Part shown: one piece after another, positions 10,932 to 24,154 of the stretch
Position numbering within the stretch: the stretch's first letter is position 1
Layout of the letters: every line of letters starts with the position of its first letter
Source of the DNA: Brevipalpus yothersi
Lineage: Eukaryota; Arthropoda; Arachnida; Trombidiformes; Tenuipalpidae
Assembly: GCA_003956705.1 (NCBI GenBank)
Contig: QZCP01000457.1
Span: 1 to 64,000, forward strand
Direction: 5' to 3'
DNA: 64,000 bases
The notes under the pieces: generated by a model
Seen by the model: the letters and a program-made list of their open reading frames with translations, nothing else
Told to the model about the DNA's origin: nothing
The model's database searches: none
Position numbers and translations under genes: made by a program

Positions 10932-12095
10932 TCAAGTGGAGAGAAGTTATGAATTTCAGCTCATCTCTGAATAACTGTTCGTTAAACTAACATTAGTTTG
11001 TCTGATTCACACTCGATTCACACTTGAGCGGCAATTGCTATGCTTCCTGGGTAACCGATTTGGCAAAAAAAGAGAGAGAAAGCGAGAGAGGATAACGTTA
11101 CAGATTGGTCTAATGAATGATCAACATCAAATCATGGTAACCACAGGCTGCCTTTACGGTACCGTTTTGAGGGAAATGAATGAGTAAGTGTATTATCGGG
11201 TTACTCAAAGGGTAAGAAATTGTGTTAATCTAATCGGTCTCATAGGTAATCGGGAAAATCAATGAAAATTATTTGTTGACACTAACTCAAGAACGATGTT
11301 GGTTAGCTTTCAAAACTTCCGGCTAAATAACAACTGAGACAGGGATTTACCCAGAGAATCGCAGTTTAATTAATTAACCGAGCAACGATTAGTTGAAAGT
11401 TGATCGATCTCTAATTGATCTGAGAGAAAATTTGAATCAAAGTAACTGAACTTTTGTTAAATTGAAGCTTCGCTTTGGGTTCATGCAATGAAAATAGCCT
11501 TATACGCGAAGGATCAAGAAGTTGAGTAGATTTTTGCCATGAGTTCTGAAGCTTGCTGATGGAATGCAATCAATTGTGATGAATCGTTGTTTTAAATTGA
11601 AAAATGAGCTCATCTTTCGAGCCAAACTCCTGTGGCCACTGGATTCACATTAACATTTCTTACCTAAACTTTCATAACAAAAGATAATTTCGTTCATCAT
11701 CTATGATGTGATAATTAGAGACAAAATAATTGGATGGAGGGAAAAAATAATGGAGTAATAGATGCTTGGGAAAATATATTTATATGCTTATGTGTGTTTA
11801 TGGAAAAGGAACAAAATTTTGCATAATTTGGCTTTAAAGACTGAAAATCTACAGATCGAAAATGATGATGACAAATGAAGCGAGTTGATGACTCGAATTT
11901 AAGCGTGAGTATTGAATTGTTACATTTTGAATTCTCTACTCTTCAATTAGAAAAAAAAATTATAAAATCTATTATTCTCTAAAATTTGTGACAATTTAGT
12001 TATTTTTATATATTCTATTTCTTCCTCATTCTGACATTCAATCAGGCTGACCAAAAAATTCGACATTCCAATCAGGCTGTTTCTCTCTCTACCCT
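10576..12095. other. Intergenic region with long GA tract
   Basis: This stretch lies between the start of the esterase-like gene and the stop of the membrane/LC8 gene, both on the minus strand. It should hold the promoter of the esterase-like gene and the 3' UTR of the next. Apart from the GA repeat no gene was recognised. Confidence 0.5.
10874..10929. repeat. (GA)n microsatellite
   Basis: About 55 bp of uninterrupted GA dinucleotides roughly 300 bp upstream of the esterase-like gene. GA tracts of this kind can bind GAGA-type factors; no functional evidence is visible. Confidence 0.95.
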
Positions 12096-15090
12096 TCATA
12101 CAGGATTGGTTTCTGATCTATACAACAATATGGTGAGATCTTTATACAATATTCGAATGTAACACTCTCTGGAATGAGTGATACATGTTCCCCAATTTCG
12201 GCCCACAACACAATGCCATGTTGGCCCAAATGTGGTATCAAAATCTTGCTTAATACTTTCAGCGATCAATTTTTCGGCACTATATATTGAACACGCTTGC
12301 GATGCGATGTGAAGTGCTTTACGTTGCATGTCACAGGGCATATCAGCTGCTTGAATTTTCATTTCTCTTTCGATATGTTCAACATCATTGGTAACCGCTG
12401 TCGAATTGGTACTCGAATGGCGCCTTTCACTGCGTTCTTTGGTTCCTCGCTCTTTATACCTGCCCCTGTGTTGTCGAGAGCTTTCACTTGGCCTGGAACA
12501 AAGGAATGAAATGAAATTAAATTAAATGGATGCTAATTAATAGTGAGTCAACATGAGAATTTATGAGCAATTAGTGGATTGAGTATATATTGGAAAGAAC
12601 TTCATAACGGTATAAGATAGGTACAGGTATAGGTCATTTTTTCAAAATATTATGATTTTGATTCCGAGTGATTCCGATCAAAGTATGTTGATGTATGAAC
12701 TTTCCGAAGCTAATTTTTTTTTTCTTTTGCTTCTTCTCATATCATTCAAATTTTTTCTCAGTTGTTTTACTTGTTTTGAGTTCTCTCAGTTTGTTTGCAT
12801 TGGATGATCAGTTGCTTATACAGGATTTTCTAATTTTTATAATTATTCCCCGGTACAGGTAATAGTGGAAAGTTGATAGGTACAAGGATGAATCAAATGG
12901 GACACTCTTCAGAATCTATCAATCCATCATTGCTTCATCATTACCACTTTTCCAACTCCTCGAGGCTGAGGGAAGTTGTGTAATCATTGCATAAAAAAAG
13001 CGCAAAACAAAAATTGTTTTTTTTCTTTTTTCTTTCTCTCCTTTATTGCATCAGTATAAACGAAAGGATGAACTGATGATCTGAACTTGTTGAGATAATT
13101 TTCATGGACTGATTAGGGTCAAAGTATATAAACTGATGGAGAAAAGGATACAGGTCAAGGCGATGGGTTTGCTACTGATACTTACAGATAGGGAGCTGAT
13201 CTTCGAAAAAATTCGTCCAAATGGCTTGATGAATATCTTCCACTAGAATTGTCTGTGCAGTAAATTACACCTGGAAGAAAATAGAAAAAAGAATTCATGA
13301 TGGAATGCAACAAAAAAACAGGGGAATCCTCTCACTTTTTGCTTTAGTAGATTGGCTCGATTTGATTTCTCCTTTTCGAACCTTATTGTAAAAAGTAAAG
13401 GCACATATAACGCTGTACACTCGTAAACCGGTAAGAAAACCGATAATAATGGACACATAAATATCCATATTCCCTGGACTTGACTGGAAATTTTTGAAAA
13501 GAGGAATAAAACTCATTAGCACCGTTACGTTTTGTATACTTGACTTTCACAGAGGAGAGAATAAAAAAATTTTCTCTCCATCAATAGTGATCAGAAAAAT
13601 ATACCTGAAGTATTGCTGTTCGTAAAGCTGCAATAGCCATAAATTGGTCATGTTCTTCTTTAATAGAAGGGATCCTCATATCTCGTGGAAAATGATTATC
13701 TCTTATACAAAGCTAGAGAAAGAGAAGAATACTCTTTGAATTTGACAATGAAATCAAATAAAAATTTGTGCAAAAGTAATTATCCTCATAAATATGGAGT
13801 CAAACCTTCAGTTGATTAACTCTAAAAGAGTTATTCTATTTCATTTTGAATCTATTTGAAATATCTCACCATGATTAAGCGAACCATCACAAAGCCTGCA
13901 CTGGCAGCAATATCAATTGCTGCGAAAACAGCAAGCAAAAGAACGGTTGTGAGTGATACATCTTTCTGTTAAAATGAAAAGAAGAAGAAAAATCAAAATA
14001 AAAATGTTAATTCCGCTAAATGTAATGATGAGCTTCAGAGTGATCATCATAATCATCATCAAGACTGATTCATATGATCTTGGTGGGCCTCCGAAAATGA
14101 CTCTCAGATAGTTTGTTATTAAATGGAGAGTTCATAAATCATGGAACTGGTAAGAGTGAAGAAGGTGCCCAGAAGCATGAATTCACCTGAATTACAAGTG
14201 AAACTAGTCAGAATACTATTTCAAGTCAAATATCCAGCTATTTCAGAATGCTCCATGTGTTGAAAAGATATTCTGGATATCTAATTCTGGAAGTAAAGTC
14301 GGGATGATGACATTGAATAATGAATCTTAGTGTCATCAAGTATGGCCTGTTGATGATGATTCGTATTAGGTGAACAGTGTTCTGATATGAAAAAGTTCAT
14401 CTGAGCTCACAGGCCTAATTCTGGTTTTTGTCGATCATTTTGCTCTACCACAGTTAGAAAAGATTTGGATTGACAATCGAGTCCTTCAAAAATTAGACAT
14501 TCAATCAACTTGACAGTTCACCGTTCCAACGAGATCAGTAGTCATTCTATCGAACTTATCAGGATTTTGCAGGATCTATTGGATTGATTTGCTGATTTTG
14601 GTAAATCTAGAGGGAATCATTCGATTTCCACAAGCATTAAGTTAACATTGTTAACATTATTCTAATCAAGTTGATTTCTATCTCTTTGAACCTTATTGTC
14701 GATCAACATCGAAACAGACAATTCTACATTCTACAGGTATAACTGATCCCGATTGAAATTTGATTTGCTTGGAAGATTGACAAGTGAGAATATTTCTCAC
14801 TTCTAATGACTAAATTGTCTAGACGTCTGTTCAAATATTTTTTGAAGATTAATTATCAATTTGGAACATTGACGCAAAAATTTTTCGGGTTAAATCAATA
14901 TAAAAATAAAGAAAATTGGGCGTTTAATTGAGCAATATTGCAAAAAATTATATCATATTATAAGTGCACAAGATTGCAGACACTCAAGGATGAGGTTGCG
15001 CAACCTGATTTTCTTGATTTTTCTGAAACATTTCCAAAATTACAAGATTAAGATCGAAATTACGCTTACAGTAGATGTTGAGAACTATTT

Positions 15091-15147
<57 letters not shown>

Positions 15148-15199
15148 NNNNNNNNNNNNNNNNNNNNNNNNNNNNNNNNNNNNNNNNNNNNNNNNNNNN

Positions 15200-15251
<52 letters not shown>

Positions 15252-18200
15252 TCCCTTTCAAAACTCATTTGCCCAAGGCACCCTGAAAGATGGCTAGCCT
15301 CTCACCTGGTGAAAGACAAATGTAACAAATGCCTAAAATCTGAGCTCCTCTGAGCCATTTGATCCACAAAATGGGCATCTCGTTCCTGAATCATATCTCA
15401 ATGCTCAAGTTGATCTGCTTATACATGGTCTCATGTATTCCAATTCCGTTAGCTCATTTGGTTTTTTGCAGCAAAGTTAGTTCCTACTTTTCGGAGGATA
15501 TTCATGCATCATCAGAATCAGCTCGTCAATTTTTTCGATTTGAAAGACGATTTCTGAGAGGTGTGAGAACCGTCTTACGTGTAAGGGTGAGAGCTAATAA
15601 TAATTCTGGGAAAATCATCTAGTAAAATAATTTCGATCGATGAGAGGATTCAAATTTGAACCATTAACGAGAAAATCCCTAGAAAATCTCATTCATTCAC
15701 TGCATCAACTAGTCATTTGGTCCTTGAGGTAGAATAAGATAGTATATTATGTAACCGGATAAGTTTTAAGCCATTTCAACGACTTCTGTAAAGGTGAAAA
15801 AAGTTACCACTCAACATGAAGGGATGAATCCTCTACTGTTGTTGATTGATAAGTTCTCATGCAATTTCTGATGATGATTCTATCAGCATGATGGTCATTC
15901 AAGGGGCAAGTAACGAAATTGGTCCTGAAATTGCGCAACATTTCAGGATAAGCATATTTCCGTGATCATGCAGTGATAAAACTAAAAAAACTAAAAAAAC
16001 TAAAATTCAAACCGAATTAGTGATAATAAAGATCAATCCCTCAAGCGTATCCCACAACATGCGTCTAGAGACTTTCGGACAGTCTCAATTAGTCACAATT
16101 AAGAACATCAGAAACTTCTGTTGATCACCTAGAAGGAACATTATGCCTCCCAAGTATGGTGTAGCATGTGAAAATCTTTTCTCCACGAATGAATCTTCCA
16201 TAGAAACCTGAGATATCCAATTCTGTGAGAACTGGCTCTTCAAAGATCTTGGATAGAGCTTTAAAATTACATTGAGTATTATGCTTCAAACAGCTCTTCG
16301 TGCGGAAAGCTACCTCAATTATCACTCTTTGGTCCTTGATTAAGGTAGAAAGAAGAATATTCAAATCAAATACTATACTTGATTGCATGAATCTTCTCAG
16401 ATTTGCATGAAGCTATCATTATCTAAGGGTAATGAGACTTTTAGGGAAGCAAGAACAAAATTAAACTCATTGTTAGATCAAGTTTGATACTGAAATTCTT
16501 GTAGGCATGAGTTTACCATCGATTGTTTTCCCGCAAAGATATTCTCATAGATTGGCAATTTGTTCATCAAACCAGTCATGAATAAACTAATGCTCATTAT
16601 CTCACTACGCAGAGAAAAACTAGTAGAATAAAAATTTCCGAAGAAACTTCCCTGAAGAAAGTTCAATATATGATAATAATAAATGAATAGCCTGAGATAT
16701 CATTTCATAATCACCGGAACTGTTACCTCTATGAGGCTTTAGGCTATTAATGGGCTCTTTATCGGTTCCAAAAGGGTTAGTCTCGATGATGATCAGTAGA
16801 ATTAGGGATCGATGGCTTGTTATCAATGATGTTACTGAGTTATGATGAAAAATTGTTTATCTCATTTGAATTCTGAAGAAGTTTCAAGTAGATAGGGGCA
16901 GCATGTTATAGTCCTTATTTCTCTAATCTTCTAACGTTATAACATGATATATAACATGTTGTATGATGAAACTTTGGCAAGAATAAGCAAAGCATGATTA
17001 AATTCACTGTGAGAAATAATTGTTCCCATCTTAGAGGTCAGATAATATCTTGAAATGAAAATTTTGCATGCTGATAACGATTGAACAATCCAAATGAATA
17101 GGAGAAAAATGTTTCATGAAGAGTGTGCGAAAGAGGATTCATCAATTGAGACCAATAGTTCCACGGATATTCATCAATTCAAAAGTTCCAGAATAGATGG
17201 AAAATTGAATATCATTATCCTCTAAGGATATCCTTCATATATCACAATCGATAAAGTTCTCCCTCTTTGTCTGAAATATTCAATTATTGGTTGGATGACC
17301 TATACTGAAAAACACCTTGAAATATGTACTATAAACGATAAACTTCTAATTGAATTGGCATCAAATCTTCACAATAAGAATTTAGGAAAGATTAAAGATG
17401 CTGAAAATTAAATAAATATATTTTTGTAGATGATACCTGATGAGAGAATCCAATAAACAGGAAGCTTTTTCAAATTTCTTAATACCTTCAGTATGAAATA
17501 CACCCTGGAGATCACAGGAAGATGAAAAGGATGGAATCCAATTTGAAGCCTATTATCAAGAGATTAGAGAATCTATTCAAAAGCAATTTGAAAAGAAAAT
17601 CAAATTTACCGACAAAATGATAGGATTATTATTTTCACAGTTTGCGCCATTTTCTCTTCATAATTCACTTTTCTTCCAGCTCAGATCCCCATGAAAAGAT
17701 AGTATACACATATTTAAATGGCCAATACACACTGATTTCAAGAGCGAAATAAGAAAAAATTTCCGTTTCGTGCAGACTAAATTACATATTCAAATGAATA
17801 TATACGCGCGCACTCATTTTGATCATGAAAACTTGGCCTGCACCATGTAAGAGGCTCAATTTTCGGCTTCTTTTCGGCATCCTTTTCATTCATCGATCTT
17901 GTATTTGCATTTGTGATGGCAGCAAATAATAATAGTTTGCTGATGATTTGCAAAACATGAGTTGAGAAAATCAGCTGGAAAAACAGTAGTTGTTATTTCT
18001 GGGCTCACACTATTCATGAACCGCAAAAAGAGTGATAAATTAAGATGCCTTGCAAGAGAGAGAGAGAGAGAGAGAAAATGTTCTTGTGGAGTGTGCAAAT
18101 GAGATAGGAAAAGAAGTAAGGAAGGAAGAAAGATTCATTTCCACTATCAATCTGCATACATGTACATGTAGCTTTCAGGTAGCTTTTATAGCTTTTTCTT

Positions 18201-21200
18201 ACCCTTCAAATTCCATTGTGATCAGCCATCAATTGCCTCTCATCAAATGCCCAGACACGATCGTGATCTGAGTCATATATAAATTGAGACAACTACAACT
18301 CATTCTCCTATGTGTTTAATGGCTATTTCGAACTTGAAATTCTCATCCAATAATTAGAGTTAGGAATAACAATTTGAATTATAGCTCAACTTCCATCTTT
18401 CCAGCATCAATTGGATTGCTAACAAACCTTTCTCTTCATTGATTGGAAATAAATTCAGATTCAAGAGAGAATTCAGAGAATTTCCAACTGATGTTAGCAT
18501 GTCTAGATTTCTATCGAAGTTGAGAATTTAGAGTCAAAAGCATAGTTGAAGGCGGAACTGAAGGGTCATCTGATCTGATAGATTTCGAATCGACAACATC
18601 TTCCATTAGATTCCACCTGTGTGGCACAGTTTACTAAATACATATGTATGTATATTTCACTTTTATTCCATTTATTTTGACTAGAGGAAATTCATTTATT
18701 TCAACTCAAATTTCTACCATCTCTTCAAACTAATCAAAATTGGAGGCCCTTTTGCAAATGAAGCTGACCAAACAAGAAAATACATCTCTCATCAATACCC
18801 CAGGCTGTAAGTAATGATTGGTATCATCATCATCTTCTTCCTCATCCTTCATCTCATCTTCATCTGTACTGTTCTATAGCGTCAAAAAAACAGGAAAAAT
18901 GCATATTTTCATCTGCTTTCTTCTATCTGGTGTTAAGGTTGCTAGATAAATTCAAATCACACACTCAGAGACTATTCTGTTGAGTTTATTAATATGATTT
19001 TAAAGACATCAAATCCAGTTATTGACAAAAAATTCATCTCGAACAATCAGTGGATATCGTTTGTGATGTTGTTTGATCGATTATCACAATTGAATGATCA
19101 TTTTTGACTGATGATATTCATTCATATGCTTGAATGGCACTCCTGACGATTTGATGGGCTAAAATGAAGTTTTTTGGTCATCACTCATCTGATTTGCATG
19201 ATTTTGTCCCTCTCTATCGATCATGTAATTCGAGTTGGATCACGTGAATGATTGCTGGCATATTTTTGCGATGAACTTTTAACCACAACATTAGCTGAAG
19301 CCCGATAAATCCGTATATTGTGGACAATTGGAACGAGAATTTAATTGCCAAAACATGATCAAATGATGAAGAAGCAAACTTCTTAACAAGATGATAATTG
19401 AAGCTGGTGAATTGTGTGTTGAAAGTTTGTTCTCGAAGAAAATTCATAATAATATAATTGTAGCAACTTTTGTTTGTCTCCCTTCCTAACAGTTAATTAG
19501 AGTAAATCAACTCATATATTCTCTGGGTGATAATCATTATAGTTCGATTAGAGTTTCGATAGAATATCATGATTCTCTGAATCAGTTCAGTTCGGTTTAA
19601 TGAGCTGGAGGGCCTAAATTTTACTCAGATATACTTTCTAAGTGCCGTTCCCATGCAGTGGAAGAAGAAAAGTGTATTCCCCGAAATTCAGTTCACCGAT
19701 CGAAAGAAATGATAAAAGAGGAGCGAAAGGTTTATGATTGGATATTGCAAAACAGTTTCCAAAGGCTTTCCTTCTGATAGTTTCGATAGTTAAGATATTC
19801 TGATAATGAAATGAGAGAAAAAGAGAGAGAGAAAAAAGAAGAGAAAGAGTAGCCCTGATGAAAAGTAGCTCATCCTATCATCATCAGTTAGCTGAGCAAA
19901 ATGGATGTGAAGATGAGCTAAAATCTTGTCCCTTCATGAGCATTCCTTAATGGGCCAGTTGAATCTGGTCACGAAAAAACATGAGATCGACTTTCTTGCA
20001 ACATTGGAGCAATAACTTGAGTACCGATATATGTGTGTATTCATTTATATATACGTTTCCGGTCAAATTGCTTGATAATATACACACATATATAATGCTG
20101 AGCAGGTACAGCTACTTAGAACTCAAACTGTGTTGATACCTTCTACATTATATAGTTTCAAGTTCATAGCACACAAGAGCACAAATCATGTTAGAAGATT
20201 AGGGATGAAGAATGATTCGAATGGAAGCGTTGAGATTGGTAAATTCGATATGGTTGAGGGTAGTTGAAGAAAAAATTTTAAACAGAATCCATATCTACTG
20301 ATACTTGCTAGTGAGTCAACCATTACAATCAAATTAATGATCACAACTATTGAAAAGTAGTCAGTAGATTGAAATTTTTTTTCAATTGATTTCATGATTC
20401 TCTAATATACAATTTCATAAAATTCACATAAGACAGCTTGATATCAAATCTCACAGACTAATGAATCTTAATCATCCACTCATTATGCATATGATCAATC
20501 CTTCTCAAAACTAATGTTACTCTTTCTTTTTGTTTTTTTCTTCTACTCTCCATGATGACTTGTCAGACATTAAATCATTTTTCATGTTCATCTTGAAAAT
20601 GAATTTTACAGGTACATTGAATCAGCTATGGGAAAAAGCAATCAATTGCAGGCATGTGAACATGCATTAAAGGTAACATCCATGGAATGTTTCATCATGA
20701 GAGTGGTAAATTGCCTTTCAAGATATCTGATTGGATGATAATGGAGGACACTGATGAATATGATTCAATGATAAGTTCAGGTTGGAATTAATAGAAAATA
20801 GTTCTAAAATATGAAAAAATTGAACTTTTCTCCTGGAAAAAATATCACCAAAAACGCTAAAATCTCCATGAATCAGTGTTCAAAATATATCCGAAAAATT
20901 AACGGTATATTCAGCTCTCAAATCAATCAGATGGAGGTGTGGGAAAGTTCATAAATCTGAACACTGTGTTGCAGATTTTGTTTATTACAATCTCAATAAG
21001 TCCTACTAAGCGGTTTGATTTTAACGACGTTAAGAAGGTTTGCCTACAAACCTGCCGTTATTTCATCAATCGTATTCAATAGGGAATACAGCTTCATACA
21101 CACAGACATATAGAATTGGCTAATAATCGGGGCTATAAGCTGATGGGAAACTCATGATATCCGTGACTGGAAGCTACTTTCTTTTCGCCTCTCTTTCCAA

Positions 21201-23206
21201 AAATCTGAACACTGATTAGCATATGAACATGGGTTGAAGAGTGAAGAGACTGAAAGAGAGAGAAAAGTAAGAGAGTGAATCTGCTTGTTTGGCCACTTCA
21301 AAGAATGAAGAGGAGAAGAGTATTCCAATTCAAGGGGGCCAAATCTTGTGTGTATAGACATTGATAGGGGTGATATTATATTTTATTATACACTGAATTG
21401 CCCGAATTGAATTCATGTTTCACGCAAATTCTGTCCCACGCATGAAAAAGGCTCATCTATTAGCGCCTATAATCTCACAACACACTAATAGAGTGATAAC
21501 GATTTGATAAGGTATATTCAACACCTACTGATTCTTTTATTTCAATTGCTGTATGGTTGCAAAAAGGAAAGTTGTGTTTGATGTAAAATAATTTTGATGG
21601 TAAGAGAAAGTGGGCAAAAAAATTTGATTATTATCAAAAGTAAAATGGAATCATAATGGGAATCATCAGCTTTTTTTTAACAAGCCTTTTTTCTCTCAAC
21701 ATCAAACCCTATTAATGGATGGTAATTCACTGATTAATCATCAAAACATACTTTACACTGTGATTCATTACTCAAAGTGAATACCGAGTTGCTAATGTGT
21801 AAGTTATCCCGTGGTTCTGATTTGTATGTATATTTTGTTTCCTTTTGCTATTCACACCAGAAAAAAAGATAAAAAAAGCTTTTCAGGGCTGAGTTATACT
21901 GATAGCGAACACGAATCAACACAAACACAAAACTTGGACTGAAAGTAAAAAGTAAAAAAACTGAAGAAGAATCATAAAGAAAAGTGAATTAAGTTTTCGC
22001 TTCATTTTCATTCAATTGTTCATTCATTATCAGATAGGCTTCTCTATATCGCCAGATTGCTACACAAAATGGAAAGCTCATGAAGTTGAGGATATGAATT
22101 CAATATGAGCATTACGAAACTGATGAATTTCATGAATAAATTGGAGGGACAAATTTTTCTATCAATCCTTTGGTGAAGACTAAGTCCTCAGTAGGTGCAG
22201 CTCAATTAGTTGAAAAAGAGAGATAGAATTGAAAATGAAACTCTCAGCTTAGGATCTCGTTCTGGATGATCCATTTCAAGGATTTAAAAAGGCTCCCTTG
22301 GAAATAATCGCTTCATGAACTTATGCATGTGATGATGATGATGGAAGATAAGAGGGAATCCATTGATAACAAGATGGTCAGCCATGTTACCAAATATAAA
22401 TCGGATCAAATGAATAAGATAACAGATACACAACTTGCCACGTAACTTTACGCAGTATAATCAGTTTTGATGATGATTTTTGATCAGTGAAAAAAGTTGA
22501 ACTTAATGAATATATTGTGTTCACTCACCTTACTTTGTGTTTCTCGAACACAATAGCCTAGAAAACCCCAACTGAAAATGTATATCAACACAAAAATAAC
22601 GCTCAATATGAGAGTAGTCCGAGATGACCACAATTCAACTAGAGAATAAAACGAAAAAAAGATTGAAGAAAGATGAATTAGTTGTTGTTGATTTCTTTTT
22701 TATGGGAACTTTCATGATGTTTTTGGATGAAAGAATATCAAAAGTTGAACATTGATGCTCACTTATGAGAATGTCTAATTCAGCGCGAAGATTTTCTAGA
22801 TGAAAAACTCGATTCTTGGATGCTTGATCTTGCTCATCACCAGAACTTTTGACTGATTGTGGTAACCAAACGGTGGTCAAGTAGGACAAAAAATACACTT
22901 CTTTGTTCACATCATATAGTTTTGATGATAGTAGAATTAATGCAAAAAATGATAGAGCCTGAAAATTTTTTTGGAACAAAATTAGAACAAATCACTTGGA
23001 AAAAATTATAGAAAAAATATTGATAAATCAACAAAAAATTTGGTCAATTACTTCTAAGTAATAGGTGCTCAAGTAGAGATTTCTCAACAAAGTATAACGA
23101 AAATTTTTGTTATCCACATCCATGTCATTCCTTTGGTGGAAGATTACACCTTCACCAACAATTAACCCAATGAGAACATCAAAAAAAGATTCACAATAAA
23201 ATTTTT
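12096..23206 (-). CDS. Multi-pass membrane protein fused to a C-terminal dynein light chain LC8 domain (5' end unresolved)
   Basis: Nine minus-strand exons with matching phases: 23052-23206, 22763-22958, 22529-22638, 13870-13965, 13605-13712, 13336-13483, 13186-13270 and 12096-12492, with a first coding exon not located (the 23206 acceptor needs a preceding base and there is no Met before it). Hydrophobic segments appear as FFDVLIGLIVGEGVIF, LSFFALILLSS, LILSVIFVLIYIFSWGFLG, VLLLAVFAAIDIAASAGFVM and IYVSIIIGFLTGLRVYSVI, so about five membrane passes. After a Ser/Arg-rich linker the last exon encodes an LC8 (DYNLL) fold with FGPTWHCVVGRNWGTCITH. The LC8 frame stays open back to the acceptor at 12492. 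LC8 is a dimeric hub that binds short linear motifs. The membrane part was not recognised. The fusion rests on splice phase, not transcript data. Eight located exons are listed here; a ninth is inferred. Confidence 0.68.
12493..13185. other. Intron between the membrane part and the LC8 exon
   Basis: This 693-bp interval has donor CT|GTAAGT and acceptor TTCCAG|G on the minus strand. It contains only low-complexity AT-rich sequence and two CAGGTA strings. No separate promoter or start codon for the LC8 exon was evident. Confidence 0.55.
15095..15249. repeat. (CT)n microsatellite interrupted by an assembly gap
   Basis: CT dinucleotides run on both sides of 52 N bases at 15148-15199. The gap clearly lies inside the repeat, so the real repeat length is unknown and translations across it are meaningless. 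Confidence 0.97.
15472..15580 (+). other. Orphan candidate coding exon
   Basis: A strong acceptor (GGTTTTTTGCAG) and a strong donor (CGT|GTAAGG) bound 109 bp that are open in one frame. The product includes SSYFSEDIHASSESARQF and RRFLRGVRTVLR. It lies on the strand opposite to the host gene's intron. No partner exons were found nearby, and the protein segment was not recognised. It may be an exon of a nested gene or chance. Confidence 0.25.
20612..20672 (+). other. Second orphan candidate coding exon
   Basis: 61 bp between TTTTACAG and GTAACA encode a 20-residue open segment, YIESAMGKSNQLQACEHALK, in a frame that needs two bases from an earlier exon and ends in phase 0. It is on the plus strand inside the same intron as the candidate at 15.5 kb. 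The two have compatible phase types but do not join directly. Unrecognised. Confidence 0.22.
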
Positions 23207-23933
23207 CTGATGATTTTTAATCACCAATTTGAACAAAAATTCAAATAATTGAATAGGTGTCATCAACAGGAACACTTTTTTCACATACACACACACACAC
23301 ACAATTACTACACTAGTGAGTGATGAAAGTTGCTTCGTTGAGTTGTTGTCTTGATGTGAGAAGAACTCAAGAGGCAAAATGATCTTATCATGAGGGCCAT
23401 TTTAACTTATCACACTGATCACAATTGAAGAGAGAGATAGAGAGACTCAAATATGAATTGTAATTGATATTGACCACACCGAACGTGTTTTCCTGACCAC
23501 TCCATTGACTGTTCTCATGTCCAACAGCGGAAAACAGTGGATTCAATTGAATTCCTCTATTAGACACACATTCACACACAAGGGTTAGTGATACTACCAC
23601 TTCTACTAAATACTACCAATATTAATGCCGGGGTTGTTCCTCTTTCCCTTACCGGACCCATTCCGTCCTCAAGTGATCTCGATCAATCCCTCATGGCCAT
23701 TCGTGGTCCTGTTTGTCTTCTCACTACTATTTGCCAACTTGCTTTGACCATCCCCAATGTCCATCCCTCTAGATTCATATCAAAAGGGGAGTTGGAATAA
23801 GTTGGAAGAGAGAGAGAGTAGTGGTAGCTCTTATAATCAGGAACTTATCAGCGTGATTTATTTACAGCTAAACGTTGTCAAACAAGTTGAACAGCAAATT
23901 TTTATTCCAACCCCAATGTCGTTCTTCATCTGT

Positions 23934-23954
23934 TAGATAGATAGATAGATAGAG
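23934..23954. repeat. (GATA)n short tandem repeat
   Basis: Five tandem TAGA/GATA units followed by GAGAGA. Confidence 0.85.
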
Positions 23955-24077
23955 AGAATAAGAGGGCTTCTGCGCTTTGGAATATTCTACTATATCTGGC
24001 GGGCTTCGGATTCTGATTACGTAACCAAAGGAGGGCGAAAATTCTTGACTTTTTCGGCTACTCTCTACCTTTGATCC

Positions 24078-24080
<3 letters not shown>

Positions 24081-24152
<72 letters not shown>
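24081..24152. repeat. (CT)n microsatellite
   Basis: About 70 bp of uninterrupted CT dinucleotides. It gives spurious Arg/Glu or Ser/Leu open frames that should not be taken as genes. Confidence 0.95.

Positions 24153-24154
<2 letters not shown>

Larger units (their letters stand above)
13966..22528. other. 8.6-kb intron of the membrane/LC8 gene
   Basis: The long gap lies between two exons that agree in phase on the minus strand. It holds the CT microsatellite with the assembly gap, and two isolated plus-strand segments that look like exons (15472-15580 and 20612-20672). Otherwise it is AT-rich sequence with no recognised gene. Confidence 0.5.

Noticed and set aside
14990..15353. Open frames of Leu/Ser repeats across the N run
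   Set aside because: They cross the assembly gap and are pure CT repeat.
16125..16388. Minus-strand open frame of 87 codons in the long intron
   Set aside because: No convincing splice sites or family resemblance, and surrounding sequence is noncoding in character.
23300..23377. First exon of the membrane/LC8 gene with a donor at about 23310
   Set aside because: The phase would fit, but the frame has no ATG (only TTG) and meets a stop upstream, so it was not adopted.
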